Assembly: GCA_036897485.1 (NCBI GenBank)
Contig: JAYMTF010000625.1
Coordinates: forward strand, 1 to 32,619
DNA length: 32,619 nucleotides
Origin: Pelargonium nanum
Lineage: Eukaryota > Streptophyta > Magnoliopsida > Geraniales > Geraniaceae
Direction of reading: 5' to 3'
The position numbers and the translations under genes are program-made. Shown here piece after piece: positions 1 to 11,343 of this stretch (position 1 is its first letter; every line of letters begins with the position of its first letter). The notes beneath the pieces were generated by a model. That model saw only the letters and a program-made list of their open reading frames with translations. It was not told the DNA's origin and did no database searches.

Positions 1-483
1 CAATCAATACCCTATTCTCACTATTTAAATCAAAAAAATTAACCCTTCCCTTCGAAAAAAATAAAATAAATTCCAGTACCTTTTGTAGCTTTTTTTACTT
101 GTTTGTTCTTTTCTTACAAATCTTGAGGTCATACGTAATTTTACCTATGCAGTTGAACAAAAAAATTACAACCAATAATAGAGGAAAATGAGTGTAGGTG
201 TAACAGACTAATATCAAAATCATGAGATGATAGATATAAGCTTCCTCCAACATGCAATACTTGAACAACAAAACTCTTCAACCTTTATTGTAATATTTCC
301 GGACTAATAGGGGATTCAAATGAATTATTTCAAAAGAATGTAAAGATTTCTGTAAAGACTACAGCATCATACCCAAAAATGACGGAAAACATAAAAAACT
401 CTCGTAGCATGGAATTGATTGACGTGTAAAATTCATAAGCAGGCAGGAATTAGATGGTCGGAGATGATCCTATACCCCATCTT
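1..483. other. 3' flank of the IDH gene
   Basis: AT-rich DNA downstream of the IDH stop codon on the minus strand. It probably holds the IDH 3' untranslated region and poly(A) site. I see no other gene. A short plus-strand reading frame from 419 runs antisense into the IDH last exon and is not credible as a gene. Confidence 0.6.
284..289 (-). terminator. Possible poly(A) signal of the IDH gene
   Basis: The plus-strand TTTATT reads AATAAA on the minus strand, about 195 bp past the IDH stop codon. That is a normal distance for a plant 3' untranslated region. Plant poly(A) signals are loose and the motif is common in AT-rich DNA, so this is only a candidate. Confidence 0.35.
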
Positions 484-3359
484 TCACAGCAGGTTTGCTA
501 TGACAGCATCAACCACTTCTTGTGTGGTACTGTCTCCACCAAGATCCTTTGTCCGATGCTTACCATCTGAGATTGCGCGCTCTACAGCAATTTCAAGTCT
601 ATCCGCGAATGACGGGAACTGAAGGTGCCTCAACATCATGGCTGATGAGAGGAGCAGAGCAACAGGATTTGCCTTCTTTTGACTTAGTATCTTGGCATTT
701 CCTACATTTCCTGCTGAAGCACCTTGCTCAAAAACCGCATGTTCAGCTCCCACGTTACCTGTAATCGTCATATGCATAGCCACAACAGCAAATGTTATGT
801 AATCATTTGTCTTTTTGTTTCTTTTTTCTCTCCTAAGAAATAAAATGCGGTAGCAAATAGTTGTTACCTCCTGGCATGAAACCAGGACCTCCAGCAATTC
901 CAGCAGCTGTATTCGCTATTAGATTGCCGTAAAGATTAGGAGTTACCTATAAGAAAATTACAGCTCTTTAATCAATTGGCTAAAGAGGTAAAGAAAATAC
1001 GCGTACGTAGAAGTGGTTAGGAAACATAAGCTAGAAATTTAAGGTGCCACACCACATTTAACGCCTTAAGCCTTGAACTAGATAATTCATCATTTAATAG
1101 CAAAATGAAGTATGTAGCCAAACCATTGGACGTTCTTCAGACTATGATATGTGGGCAAGGTGTGTAGAGCCGACAAGACGTAGTGGTACAATTGCTAATT
1201 CTGGAGAACTTGCTTCTTTTACCCAAGTGAATTAAGACTACATTGACAAGGTTGCTTAGAGCTCAAATCATTTAATAGCAAACCCATGCTTGGTGATCAC
1301 AACTTATGATAAGCTTAAGCTTGAGATTAATTTGTTGAAGTAGAGCACGAAGCGTAACATGTCATTTGGTATATACTAAATGCAAGTACCATTTCAACCC
1401 AATTCACTTGGAAGTGCATCAACAGCAATGATATATACAATTTTGCCAATATTTGGATAAACAGTTAAACACCAGGTAGGCATGGACAAGAGACTCATGG
1501 AGATACTGCATTTGTATTAAGAGAAATTAAGAGGGTCACATACCATGACATCAAATTGCTCTGGCTTTGAGACTAGTTGCATACAGCAGTTGTCCACAAT
1601 AACTTCATTGTATTGGATGGCAGGATATTGAGTTGCGACTTCCCGGCATGATTCTAAAAACAATCCATCTGCAAGTTTCATGATGTTGGCTTTGTGCACA
1701 GCTGTCACTTTCTTTCTGTTGTTTAGGTAAGCAAACTCAAATGCATACTTTGCAATGCGTTCTGAGCAAAACTTTGTGATTACCTAGCAAAACAGCAGGA
1801 TGAGAAACTGACACACTTCGAAAGAAAATCTTTGGAAGAATAAGGAATAAAACAATCCTGTTTCAGATACTATGCAAAGCTCAAATACAGATGACCATGG
1901 AATGCATCACAAGAACGGCATCCAACCAGGGTCTTGGCCACCTATCCCTCCTTCAAGTTCTTGTTCTATTATTGGCTTAATTAATTTATCCAGTTTGTTG
2001 AATATCGATACGTACAAAGAATATTGTACATTAGTATATTCTAAACATGATACACTACTTCCTAGATAAAAAAGAAAGGGAAAGTTTAGGCGCACAAATG
2101 TTATTGCACAAATAAGTGCACACAAAAAAAAATGTTCATGAACATATTTCAATGTTTGTCTAAACATTTTAATGAATTGAGTGGATTTTATTCTTACAAA
2201 CGTAAGAAATATGTTTGTGAACATTTTATTTGTGTGTGCACTTATTTGTGTACCTAGACACCCCTAAAAGAAAAATCTTTATGATATTTACTATTTTATA
2301 TCTTGAACACTTGAATTTTAGTTGTAGTTCTACTTGCAATTTTCTTGAGTTTGGGAATCAAACATCCAGCTTTCACCCTCAAGAATCAGAAAATATTTTA
2401 ATTTTCTCACCCCGAAAGCAATACATCAGAGATCATAAAATTCAAATTTTGATCATGAAAACTTTTATTCAGAGAGCAACATGATGAAGTAACAGTCCAT
2501 AGGATCATCATGGAAATACAATGTCACCACTGCCAGCACAATTAAATAATATGTAAAGGTTGCACCAAATTCTAAACTCAATTTTAGTTCTTCCAATTCA
2601 CTTTTCACATGCATTTATTTGAAAGAAAATCTTTGCAAAAATATAACCTCATACAAATATAGATCGTACACATTTGATCTATCTTAGACGTAGACTGATC
2701 TTTCAATCATGTAAAATGGAAACAAAATGTTATCATTTTCGTATTAGTACTCTACATTCTATATGACAGAATCTCAATTTTCTTTAGATCCAAACAGAAA
2801 AAAAATTAAAAAAACTAAGAGCATAGAATGAGGAAAAATCGATTACCTTAAGGCTTTCGACGACGCCGGGAATGACCTCGTGCTCGAGACCGGAGTACTC
2901 CCCCTCCGTGTTCTCCCTAATCACAACAATATCGACGCCCTCGTGCCGCGTCTTCAGCCCTGGAATGTTGAAGCAATGCACCAGCGACGCGTACAGATCA
3001 AGCTCCTTCCTCAGTTGCATATTCAAGGAACTGACTCCTCCGCCCACCGGAGTGGCCAATCCGCCCTTGAGGCACACCTTGTTTCTCTTGATCGAGTCAA
3101 TTACCTCTTCCGGAAACATCTTCATGTCGCCCTGGACCTCGTAGCGCTCGAATTCGATTGGGGCGTGCATCGCCTCCAGGACCTGCTCGACGGCTCCGGT
3201 GACGAGAGGGCCGATTCCATCGCCGGGGATGAGAGTGACGGAGCGCGGAGCGCCGCCGTTGCCGGGGCTGTGCATGTAGGTGACGGAGCGGGTTGAAATT
3301 AGGGGGCGAGGAAGGTGGGAGGAGAGGTGCTTGAGGATCGGTAGGGTTCGGCGAGCCAT
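484..3359 (-). CDS. IDH1: Isocitrate dehydrogenase [NAD] regulatory subunit, mitochondrial
   Basis: Non-catalytic subunit of the mitochondrial NAD-dependent isocitrate dehydrogenase, which oxidises isocitrate to 2-oxoglutarate in the TCA cycle. Coding exons in transcript order are 3359-2847, 1783-1544, 946-868 and 758-484, with GT-AG introns of 1063, 597 and 109 bp. They join to 1107 nt, 368 residues plus stop, matching my recollection of about 367 for Arabidopsis IDH1. Residues 1-27 are basic and serine-rich with no acidic residue, as in a mitochondrial transit peptide. The family signature [11 protein letters not shown] lies at 41-51 and [14 protein letters not shown] near 148-161. The C-terminus carries the conserved [20 protein letters not shown] block and TKDLGG. 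Similarity is closer to plant regulatory subunits (IDH1/IDH2) than to the catalytic IDH5/IDH6 type. The exact paralogue symbol is uncertain. Reading straight on past 2847 enters intron 1 and gives a false C-terminus. Confidence 0.93.
947..1543 (-). other. IDH intron 2
   Basis: A 597-bp intron between IDH coding exons 2 and 3, starting GTATGTGA and ending AG on the minus strand. The 15-mer TCATTTAATAGCAAA occurs twice in it (1090-1104 and 1268-1282). I see no gene. Confidence 0.75.
2107..2250. repeat. Fold-back (MITE-like) inverted repeat in IDH intron 1
   Basis: The left arm at 2107-2148 and the right arm at 2208-2250 are inverted copies. Both contain CACAAATAAGTGCACACA followed by an A-rich stretch and a near-palindromic ATGTTCANNAACATATT. 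The arms are about 42 bp with a few mismatches around a spacer of about 59 bp. Long imperfect inverted repeats in an intron are typical of non-autonomous DNA transposons. I could not define target-site duplications, so the borders may extend further. It could fold into a strong hairpin in the IDH pre-mRNA. Confidence 0.65.
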
Positions 3360-5981
3360 GGCGGCGGAGACGGTGGTTGTGGAGATGGGCGAGATCGGTT
3401 ATGGTTTTTGAGGGAAAGGTGGCGTGGAAGCAGAGAGTGAATGAGAGTGAGAGAGGCTTAGGCCATGAAAATATACACACTACTACGTTGGTTTTTATTT
3501 TGGTTTTATTGTATTTCTGGACCGACTTCTCAAGATTTTGTTCGTTTAGGCCCCTGTAAATGCCAAAATGGACTAAACTGAAAGGTTTGAGAAGTTCTTG
3601 TGCCAATAACGAAAAATGTGTAACTACTTAGGGGCTAAACCATTTAGTTTTGGGATAGTCTCTGTAGTTTTTTTATTAATATATCTTGACATTAAATATT
3701 GTATTTTCACCGGTTGATTAAGAATTATAACTCCCTCAATGAGTTAGGATTAAGTTAACCCTAAATATTAGTCTTAATTATAAAAATTAATTTTTTTACT
3801 GTACATGTAGATTTGATCAGTTCTCAAACTCATTATCTTGTTTAGTTCTTGGACAATTTGAAGTAATGGTTAAGTTTAATCCATAAAAACCAATAAGAAC
3901 ATGTGATCATGTTTAATTAGTAAACATTGAGAACAATTTGTATATGTTATCAGTTTTAAGAAAAACATATAATATATTTTAGTGATGCGTCTCTTTTGAC
4001 TCGGTCAAATTCATATATTAGAAGTTGTTCTTATCTTGTCCGAATGTCAGGGCAATCGTCTTGAAGATGTTCTAGGTCTTAAACTTAGGGGAATGGAGTC
4101 GGAGTTTTGGGCACTTGGGGTGGAGTCGAAGGATTGGATGGTAACAAATCGTTAAGCAGAAACTTGTGTGTGAGTGTAAGAATATACTATAGGAAAATCT
4201 GAATTACACCTTATTATGGAGAACTCTAGGAGATTCTAAAGAGAGAATGGATTTATGCTAACTGCGAGGGATCTCATTTTATCAAGAAAGAGAGTATTCA
4301 TACTTACAAACCAAAGTCACCACATTTCGTCATGTGGTTGGTTCTTGGTGACGTGGTGTCCGCTTAGAAATCCACTCGGGTATTGATATTCTAGCCCTCT
4401 AAAGGCGTCGTCTGTTGGATGAGTTTTGGAGTTCCCGTATATCCTTCAATTATTGTAATGAGCAACAAAGCCCCTAAAAATCTCTACAGTTTCAAGTAGC
4501 GCCTTAATGTTTAAATAGAACAAGATGTCGTGGTGGTGGTGATCGGTGAAATTTATTTTGTCGAATTCAATAATAACCAATTTTTTTTCCAAAGACAATA
4601 ACATGATTTAATAAATTCTCACGAACTGAAATATAAAGTAATCATGAGTGTTTTTTTTCTTCATAGAACACATGGTAGTTACGCACAATTAGCCCACAAA
4701 ATTTACAAATTTTTAGTCATTGAGTCACTCAGACTTGGATGGTTTGAGCAATCAAACCATACTCCATTAATACTGATGACTTACATTTCAATGTTCAAGT
4801 AAATTGCGATAAAGCCATTTAAGAGGACTGGTATATTATCAAATTGCTTTGTTTCTTCATCATTTTGCTAGTGAAAATGTTTTTTCTTATCAATGAAAGT
4901 TAGTCAAAATGTAAGAAGTCTAGATTTCGAATTCTTCTTAATAGTGTTTTTGTTTCTAACGTCTGAATCTACCTCAAAATTTGCTTGAACAACGCGGTGG
5001 AGAGGCAAATTTGTATTCATTTTCCATCCTTTTTTGGTATCCACAAATGACAAAAACCTCATTTGGGAAAACTTGTAGATGAAGCCATAACATTCAACTT
5101 TAAATTGATGCATATTAAGATTATGCATCTTCAATATACTGAATCTTGTAGATGAAGCCATAACACATAATGAGAACAATTCTACACAAGGTCAAACTTT
5201 TCCAGAAATACCCAATCAAGATTTATAAACCAGATTTATTTCAAAAGTTGAAGCACTTGTACAATCCTACCAGACATAACCTCATTATCTTACCAACTTT
5301 CAAAACCAACCTCATCATAATGTGATGAACAGAGACATCTTTAACCGTCATTTCTATAACTGTGACAAGAAAGACCTACTTAAGGCACAACAATGTATTA
5401 TCCTTCTACATGATCAGCCTGATATCCCGTATGACAAGATCGATTCTTAAAACTGAACAAATATGATTGCCCATGAAAGGAAATGAAAATTGGTATGAAT
5501 ATAAGATGAATGATACATATTAGTAATGACTAGAAAGGAGGGTAAGTTATCCCCACAAACAAGATACATAACAAAATGGTAAACAAATCTGAATAACACT
5601 CAGAAGTAACATGCAGTAACATATGGGATCGTGTCTAGCTTTCAAATACAGTAGAGAATTGTAAACACCAAAAAAAGTTTCAAATCCGATAGACTTGCTC
5701 CAATGAAGATATTACTAACAAGGGGAAAAAAACATTTTTGACAGGAGAAACCTACCCACTATAATGGAATATTTAAAAAATAAAACATTTGTTTAACTCC
5801 TCAAAGATGGTAAGTTTGAGCCTCTTTTATAAAATCTTAGTGCAGGTTGTAATATCAAGAGGGTAGCTTGTACCTAAACTTCTGCTGCGTCTCTTTCCTT
5901 GGTTCGGGCTTCCCATGTTAGACCTCTTTCACTAATATATTGCCGAACAAAAGGATTCACAGAGAATATAGTGTATCAATA
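3360..5981. other. Intergenic region between IDH and SLY1
   Basis: About 2.6 kb of AT-rich DNA. The part next to 3360 should hold the IDH promoter and 5' leader. The part just below 5982 should hold the SLY1 3' untranslated region. A less AT-rich stretch around 4000-4450 looks like old transposon-derived DNA but has no coding frame or termini I recognise. A 91-codon frame on the minus strand at 4904-5179 is low-complexity, partly built from a duplicated 21-mer, and resembles no protein I know. I call no gene here. Confidence 0.6.
5072..5165. repeat. 21-bp direct repeat flanking a small hairpin
   Basis: The same 21 bases, starting CTTGTAGATGAAGCC, occur at 5072-5092 and 5145-5165. Between them is a perfect 8-bp inverted repeat GATGCATA / TATGCATC (5107-5114 and 5122-5129) around a 7-base loop. 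The arrangement is a small local duplication or a transposon footprint. The function is unknown. Confidence 0.7.
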
Positions 5982-7982
5982 TTAACTGGCTGAGGTGGTA
6001 GCAGTACTTCCAAATCCCATCTTATTCCCCAACAGTTTAAGCTGATCAACGAACTCCACCCCAGTTAGTATTTCTGTTGTTCCATATATAATATGCTTGA
6101 CAGGTTGCTGATGCTGTGCAAGCTCTTGCAAACCTCCATACTCCACATAATTTCCACCCCCAATCATGAACACAATAGCTTCTTTGAATGGTCCTTTGAT
6201 GTGGTTGCTACCTGCTCCAGAGCTTGACTTGGGAGCACGAGGATCGAACACGAGATAAGAGTCAATTTCAGGATTCGGCCTCCCTTCCATCAAGGCTTCC
6301 ACTGTTCTCGTCAATGCCAGCTGCCTGTCACTAGACAACAAATTCTTCACACCAGCAGTGACAGCACTAATTGATTGCCCATACAATTTCTCAGCCCAAT
6401 CAACAATGTTGCTTCTGCTAGCCGAATTAGCTGGTATTAGGGACACATTCAATGATTTCATCTTCCTCACATACTGAAATGCACTTAGGTCAACCTCAGA
6501 TTCCCTAAGAGCAGCTTCCACTGCCTCCATCTCAGACTGATTAATGGTTTCGGAAGAAATAAGATAAATGATCGCAAACCTCAGCTTATCAATCTTCGTC
6601 CCTTTCCCTTTAAGGGCACTAATAAGTTCACTCCGATCAATCCCTCCTCTTATCAGCATGTCATTCTCCTTTTTCGCATAAGAATCAAGAGACCTCTCCT
6701 TGATCTCACCCAACAACACGGTGGCGATATTTGTATGCTTATCAATCATCTGCTTCCGCTCAGTCAACTCAGGCAGCGAGTTCACTGCATTCATCAAATG
6801 CTTCGTGTTACCCATCAAGTCCGTCCCATCAAACTCCGCCCCATCAGTTCCACCAGTCCTTTTATTCACCTCGTCGACGTCTTTCTTATACTGTCTCAAC
6901 TGGCTCTCAATCTCCCCAGCAACTTCTGGAAACTCTAGCGACCCATTCGCTAACCAAAATGGATCCGAACTGTCCAATTCATACGACTTCATCCCGCCCT
7001 TCTCACCCTGCACACTCAGCCGATTCAGCCTCAAACCAAGAACATCATGAACCAGAGGCCTGTACCTAAAATCATGCTGTATCCCAACAGCCAATTCAAA
7101 GTTCCTATCAAATATACATAAAACCGGACGCTGAAACGAGCTCACAAAACCTCCACCTTCAGTGAACAAATTGTTCTTGGATAACAAATGATCCCGAAGC
7201 TTCTGATCCAATGCCGACGCCACCATCTCCGCTGGCCCACCACGAGGGCAGCGAATAATCGGCACCACAGCAAGCGTTGCCAGAACAGAAAACAATCCAC
7301 CAACAATCCTCTCAACAATCTCCTCAATTTCGCGATCCCCAGCGGACGGATCGTTCAATTGGACGTAACAAGACTTCTGAGCCAACGAGAACAAGTTCTC
7401 CTCAAGCGTCACGAACTCCAGATACTGATCGTGCACCTTCGAGATCCGCTGAATCGAGTCCGAATTCAGAGTTCCGGAGGCCAAATCCTCGAGCAGCGGG
7501 CGCGGGATCGAGGACGAGAAGTTGAGGTGGAAGCTATCGTAGAGGGAGCGAGTGGTGTCGGCGATGATTCTCTGGATGTTGGCGGCGGTGGCCTGGACAA
7601 AGTACACCGCCGGCACGTCGTGGACGGGCTTGCGATCCTTATCTATGAGGAAGTAGAGAGTCACGCCGTGCTTCCGGAGATCCTTGACGTGAATCAACGG
7701 CGACAAGATGTTCTGGCAGAACCTGTCGTAGATCAGGATCTTGTAGACCTCCTCGTTCGCAGTGCCAGTAGGGTTCACAGGTTGGTTCAGATTCAGCATT
7801 CGGATTATACATTCTGGGACCCCAATTTTCACCGATCAGAGAAAAAATACAAATAAAAAACAGAGAAATTGAAGACAGAACTGAAAAGGGTTTGTTCAGA
7901 TTCGGTCGAATTGATCCATTTCAGAAAATCTAGATAGAGAGAAACACAAACCTGTTTGTTTCTGACGGAGATTGAGTGCCAT
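5982..7982 (-). CDS. SLY1: SEC1 family (Sec1/Munc18) transport protein SLY1
   Basis: Sec1/Munc18 protein expected to bind syntaxin-type SNAREs (Sed5/SYP3 class) and support ER-Golgi vesicle fusion. Two coding exons are 7982-7952 (31 nt) and 7813-5982 (1832 nt), giving 1863 nt and 620 residues. Exon 1 encodes the start MALNLRQKQT and supplies the G of a split Glu codon, followed by CIIRMLNLNQP. This matches the conserved plant SLY1 N-terminus. The long open frame instead starts at 7832 with MKIGVP, which is intron sequence. Family blocks seen include NEEVYKILIYDRFCQNILSP, DVPAVYFV, IPRPLLEDLASG, PAEMVASALDQKLRDHL, CIFDRNFELAVGIQHDFRYR, GIDRSELISALKGKGTK and IVFMIGGGNYVEYGGLQEL. There is no signal peptide or membrane anchor, as expected for a peripheral protein. 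It lies head-to-head with the phosphatase gene at 8321. Confidence 0.95.
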
Positions 7983-8147
7983 GGCTGTGAAATTTGAGGT
8001 TCTTCAAAGCGAATCGAAGCGAAGCAATGAGAACTCAAAATCTGAACAATGGAGGCTCTGTTTGGGGAAGAGTAGAGAGATGTAGAAGAAAATGATTGCC
8101 TGCGGTCATATTTATTCCAGTTTCCTCCAGTTCTCACTTATGTCCTG

Positions 8148-8155
8148 CCACGTCA
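8148..8155. promoter_or_regulatory. ACGT-core (bZIP/TGA-like) motif
   Basis: CCACGTCA reads TGACGTGG on the minus strand and combines a TGACG core with an ACGT core. It lies in the middle of the divergent promoter, about 166 bp from the SLY1 start and 166 bp from the phosphatase start. A chance match is possible. Confidence 0.4.
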
Positions 8156-8163
8156 GATCATTG

Positions 8164-8186
8164 TTGACCTGCGACTTGCTTTGACT
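8164..8186 (+). promoter_or_regulatory. Two W-box cores
   Basis: TTGACC (8164-8169) and TTGACT (8181-8186) are W-box-type TTGAC[C/T] sites 11 bp apart in the same orientation. Paired W-boxes are typical of WRKY-controlled, stress-responsive plant promoters. Function is inferred from motif only. Confidence 0.4.
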
Positions 8187-8320
8187 ACGTTAAACAACCA
8201 ATGACATTTTTTCTTCATTATTTAATTAATTAATTTCTTATTTTATTTGTTGAAGAATAGAGCTTGACGAAGAAGAAGAGATAGTGTGAAGAGAGAGAGG
8301 CGGAGAAGGAGTATTTGGGC

Positions 8321-11218
8321 ATGGAGACGGCGTCGTTTTTGAAGAACAGGTACTGGGTATTGAGGCATGGCAAGAGCATACCCAACGAGAGAGGCCTTAT
8401 TGTTTCCTCAATGGTTAGTTTGGTTTTTTTTTTTTTTTTGGGGGTTTTGAAATTGGATTTTTGTAGCTCGGTTGGTTCTTTCTTTATTGAGTGCATATGA
8501 TCTGAGAGTTCATGAAAATTTGAGTAATGGGTTGTATTTTATCAGGAAAATGGCATAAAGCCAGAGTATCAATTGGCTCCAGAAGGTGTGGAGCAAGCAA
8601 AGTTGGCTGGTGAATTGTTCCAAAAGGTGATTAATTGTGCTTAATTGTTACCATTTTGATTGATCCATATCCAGATATTCTGAGACTAGTGTTGTTGAGA
8701 ATTCAAATCAATTTAATTGAGTTGTGTTTCTGTTTTTTATGGTAATGTACATGGGTGTTGTATCAGTAACTATAGCTTTGATCTGAGAGTGGATTGATGC
8801 TAGCAAATCCTAGTGTGAAAATGGCTTTGAGTAGCTTGAGATTTGGACTTGTTTTAAACTTGTGATTGTGTATCTCAACAATGTTTCAGCTTTGTTGGCT
8901 AACTGGATTGTATATGCAGGAACTGAAGGAAAATAACATACCCATTGAGAATGTGCGCATTTGTTGCTCCCCATTTTCAAGGACGATGCACACTGCTAAA
9001 ACTGTTGCATCTGTCTTGAACCTTCCTTTTGAAGGCCCTCAAACTAAGGTACACCCTCATAACAGTTCACTATATTGAGGTTAGCTTAAGATCCTTGATC
9101 CTGAACGTAAATATGAAAAATCACAGCACCTTTTCAGCTAAGTAGGATAGTACGTAGACACAATGAAAATGATATGAAGAGATTGTGCATAGGATACGAC
9201 TCAGTTATGCGAACTATGATCTGGTCGAGCTATCAGCATATCCTAATATCAGGAGATAAGATACACTTTATTCTTATGGTTATGAAAATATGTACATTAG
9301 ATAGGTCCAGATTTGACTTGGGAGTTGGGATATACTCCCTCCATCCCAAAATGAGTGTCTTGGTTTCCTTTTGAGAAAGAAGAAGTTAGTTAATGCTGAA
9401 CATTTCCTTTTATAACCCATGAACATGCATTGTAACAAAGATAAGGAATACTAACCTGTTATAAGGATATTAGTGGTAATTCATACTTAACGCACATCTT
9501 AAAAAGGAGACAGTACACTTCTTTTGGGACAACAATGCTAAAGAAACAGTACACTCATTTTGGGACGAAGGGAGTATCATATATCTACATTGAACTAGAT
9601 GTTTGTTTCGCGATACACATAGGTAGAGAACTGAAATATAACTTTTTGTGGTCTCATGAGTACATCAGTTAGCTCATATAGGTCACATTGCTAATTGATG
9701 AAGATCAATGTTCTAGCAGATCTTGAGGGACCTGAGTCAGTTCTATTACTAACATTGCGATTTGCAACCGTTTCACTTTATCTTTTCTCTGCACTGGTTG
9801 TTCTTATGAAAGTTACTTACTTCCTCCAATGATTGTACAGCTGATTGAGGATCTTCGTGAGCGTTATTTTGGCCCTTCATTTGAACTCAAGTCGCATGAT
9901 AAGGTAACATGAAACTCTAATAGTCGAACAAAGGTTGCATTTCAATGGAAGATGAACAACTTTTCTCTCTCTTCACAATGTATTTTGTGGAGTAAAATGA
10001 TGTTAATGTGTAATAGATTTTTGGATTGTCTAGCGATATAACCACTATGTTGTGAAATATTTCCCATTTACCTAATTAGACTATGAGGAAAAACTTGGGT
10101 TTTTATTCTTAACTCTCCTGCTTTCTTGTGCAGTACGCAGAGATATGGGCTCTTGATGCGAAAGATCCATTTATGAAGACAGAGGGTGGAGAAAGTGTTG
10201 CTGATGTTGTTTCTAGACTTGCAAAGGCAATGGCAACTATGGAGTCAGAATTTCACGGGTAAACTTATTTAAAGTTTGTTGTTTGGAAATCCAGTAAATG
10301 GTTACGCAAAACCCTCATTAGCATCATGTTTGTTGACAAAGATTGATACACCATTTCTAATGATCCCTCCAGAAATCACCTGTCCTGTTTCTTGGTGGCC
10401 GTCACTTAGGAAAGAAAGACTTTATGTATGAGATTATGTTAGGAAAAACTGGTTGAGTTAATTACATTTTATGTAAAAAAACACAGCAATGTGGATCATT
10501 GATGGAGATCCGGTAAGTCCTTGCATAAACCAAGGATTACTACCTGTTAAAGTAACCTACACTGAAAGAATGTGAAGTTGAGACCATTTGATATACTGAT
10601 TGTGTCCTCCATCTAATAGCTTAAACTTTAGTTTTGGGTTGGAGTAAAGTTGAATATGGTATAAGAGCTGGTTTGATCTGTGCCTAGTGACCCATTTGTT
10701 CTTTGTTTCACCTCCGTTAATTCTTGGTCCACCTGCACGTATCCGAAAGCTGATATACCAAATCAGATGCTCCCAAGACATTTATACACTGGAGATATGA
10801 TTGAATAAGCTTGTAAGTTGTAATCCAAATTTTCACGTGAAAGCTTGTAAGTTGTAACCAAATTTTCAGGCGAAACACAATGGACAGACTAAATTCTGTA
10901 GGACACGATAACTCTCTTTCACCTCTTCATCCAACTATATTGAACTTGTTCAGCCATATTTTTCAATGGCTTGTTTACACAGATACGTTCTTTCATTCAA
11001 ACTAAATGATACTTGTATTCTGCAGATGTGCAATCTTGGTAGTAAGCCACGGTGATCCCCTGCAGATCCTGCAGACAGTACTGAACGCAGCGAAGGAGCA
11101 ACCAGAATCTGAATGTAATGACTTGGCATCAAGAATCGAAGCTATCAAAGTTCCTTCCGTCTTGTCACAACATAGAAAATTTGCCTTGATGACTGGAGAA
11201 CTCCGCGCAGTTATATGA
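8321..11218 (+). CDS. Histidine phosphatase family (phosphoglycerate-mutase-like) protein
   Basis: Six exons, 8321-8413, 8546-8626, 8920-9048, 9841-9903, 10134-10258 and 11026-11218, join to 684 nt and 227 residues. All introns are GT-AG. The branch-1 histidine phosphatase signature is intact: RHGKS with the phospho-acceptor His16, CCSPFSRT with Arg79, Glu142 in GGES as likely proton donor, and the second catalytic histidine His172 in VSHGD. At about 227 residues it is a single-domain phosphatase of the plant 'phosphoglycerate mutase family protein' group, not the large cofactor-independent glycolytic enzyme. The substrate is unknown. No transit peptide is evident, so a cytosolic location is likely. 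The start was set at ATG 8321 because no upstream ATG in frame is seen close by. Confidence 0.88.
9335..9574. mobile_element. Stowaway-like MITE in phosphatase intron 3
   Basis: A 240-bp element flanked by TA dinucleotides (9333-9334 and 9575-9576). Its 5' end CTCCCTCCATCCCAAAATGA is matched in inverse by the 3' end CTCCCTTCGTCCCAAAATGA (minus-strand reading). TA target site, CTCCCTCCGTCCC-type termini, small size and absence of coding sequence are the hallmarks of Stowaway (Tc1/mariner-derived) MITEs. It sits within an intron and should be removed on splicing. Confidence 0.85.
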
Positions 11219-11337
11219 TGCATAGCCTCTGTCAAAAACTAGAAGTTAGCCTTAGATTTTGGGCATATTTCTTGCAGACTAGATTCTTGTGATGGCTGAT
11301 TTGTTGGTGTAGCCATACCATTTGAAAACATGCTTCC

Positions 11338-11343
11338 AATAAA
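11338..11343 (+). terminator. Poly(A) signal of the phosphatase gene
   Basis: A canonical AATAAA 120 bp after the stop codon, followed by a TG-rich stretch. Position and sequence fit a plant 3' untranslated region. Confidence 0.55.

Larger units (their letters stand above)
7983..8320. promoter_or_regulatory. Shared divergent promoter region, SLY1 / phosphatase gene
   Basis: Only 338 bp separate the two start codons, so both promoters and 5' leaders must lie here. Visible motifs are CCACGTCA at 8148-8155 (TGACGTGG on the other strand, a bZIP/TGA-type core), TTGACC at 8164-8169 and TTGACT at 8181-8186 (W-box cores for WRKY factors), and an AT-rich run near 8220-8245. The motifs are real in the sequence. 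Their activity is inferred. Confidence 0.6.

Noticed and set aside
2880-3296. A 138-codon plus-strand frame
   Set aside because: Antisense shadow of IDH exon 1, whose reading on the minus strand is unambiguous.
3097-3606. A 169-codon minus-strand frame overlapping IDH exon 1
   Set aside because: A different frame of the same exon and its leader. It has no conserved content and includes non-coding upstream DNA.
4904-5179. A 91-codon minus-strand frame between IDH and SLY1
   Set aside because: Part of it comes from a duplicated 21-mer, it has no recognisable domain, and it lies in AT-rich intergenic DNA.
7188-7856. A 222-codon plus-strand frame
   Set aside because: It is antisense to the conserved SLY1 coding exon. 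The other strand encodes a clear family protein, so this is a shadow.
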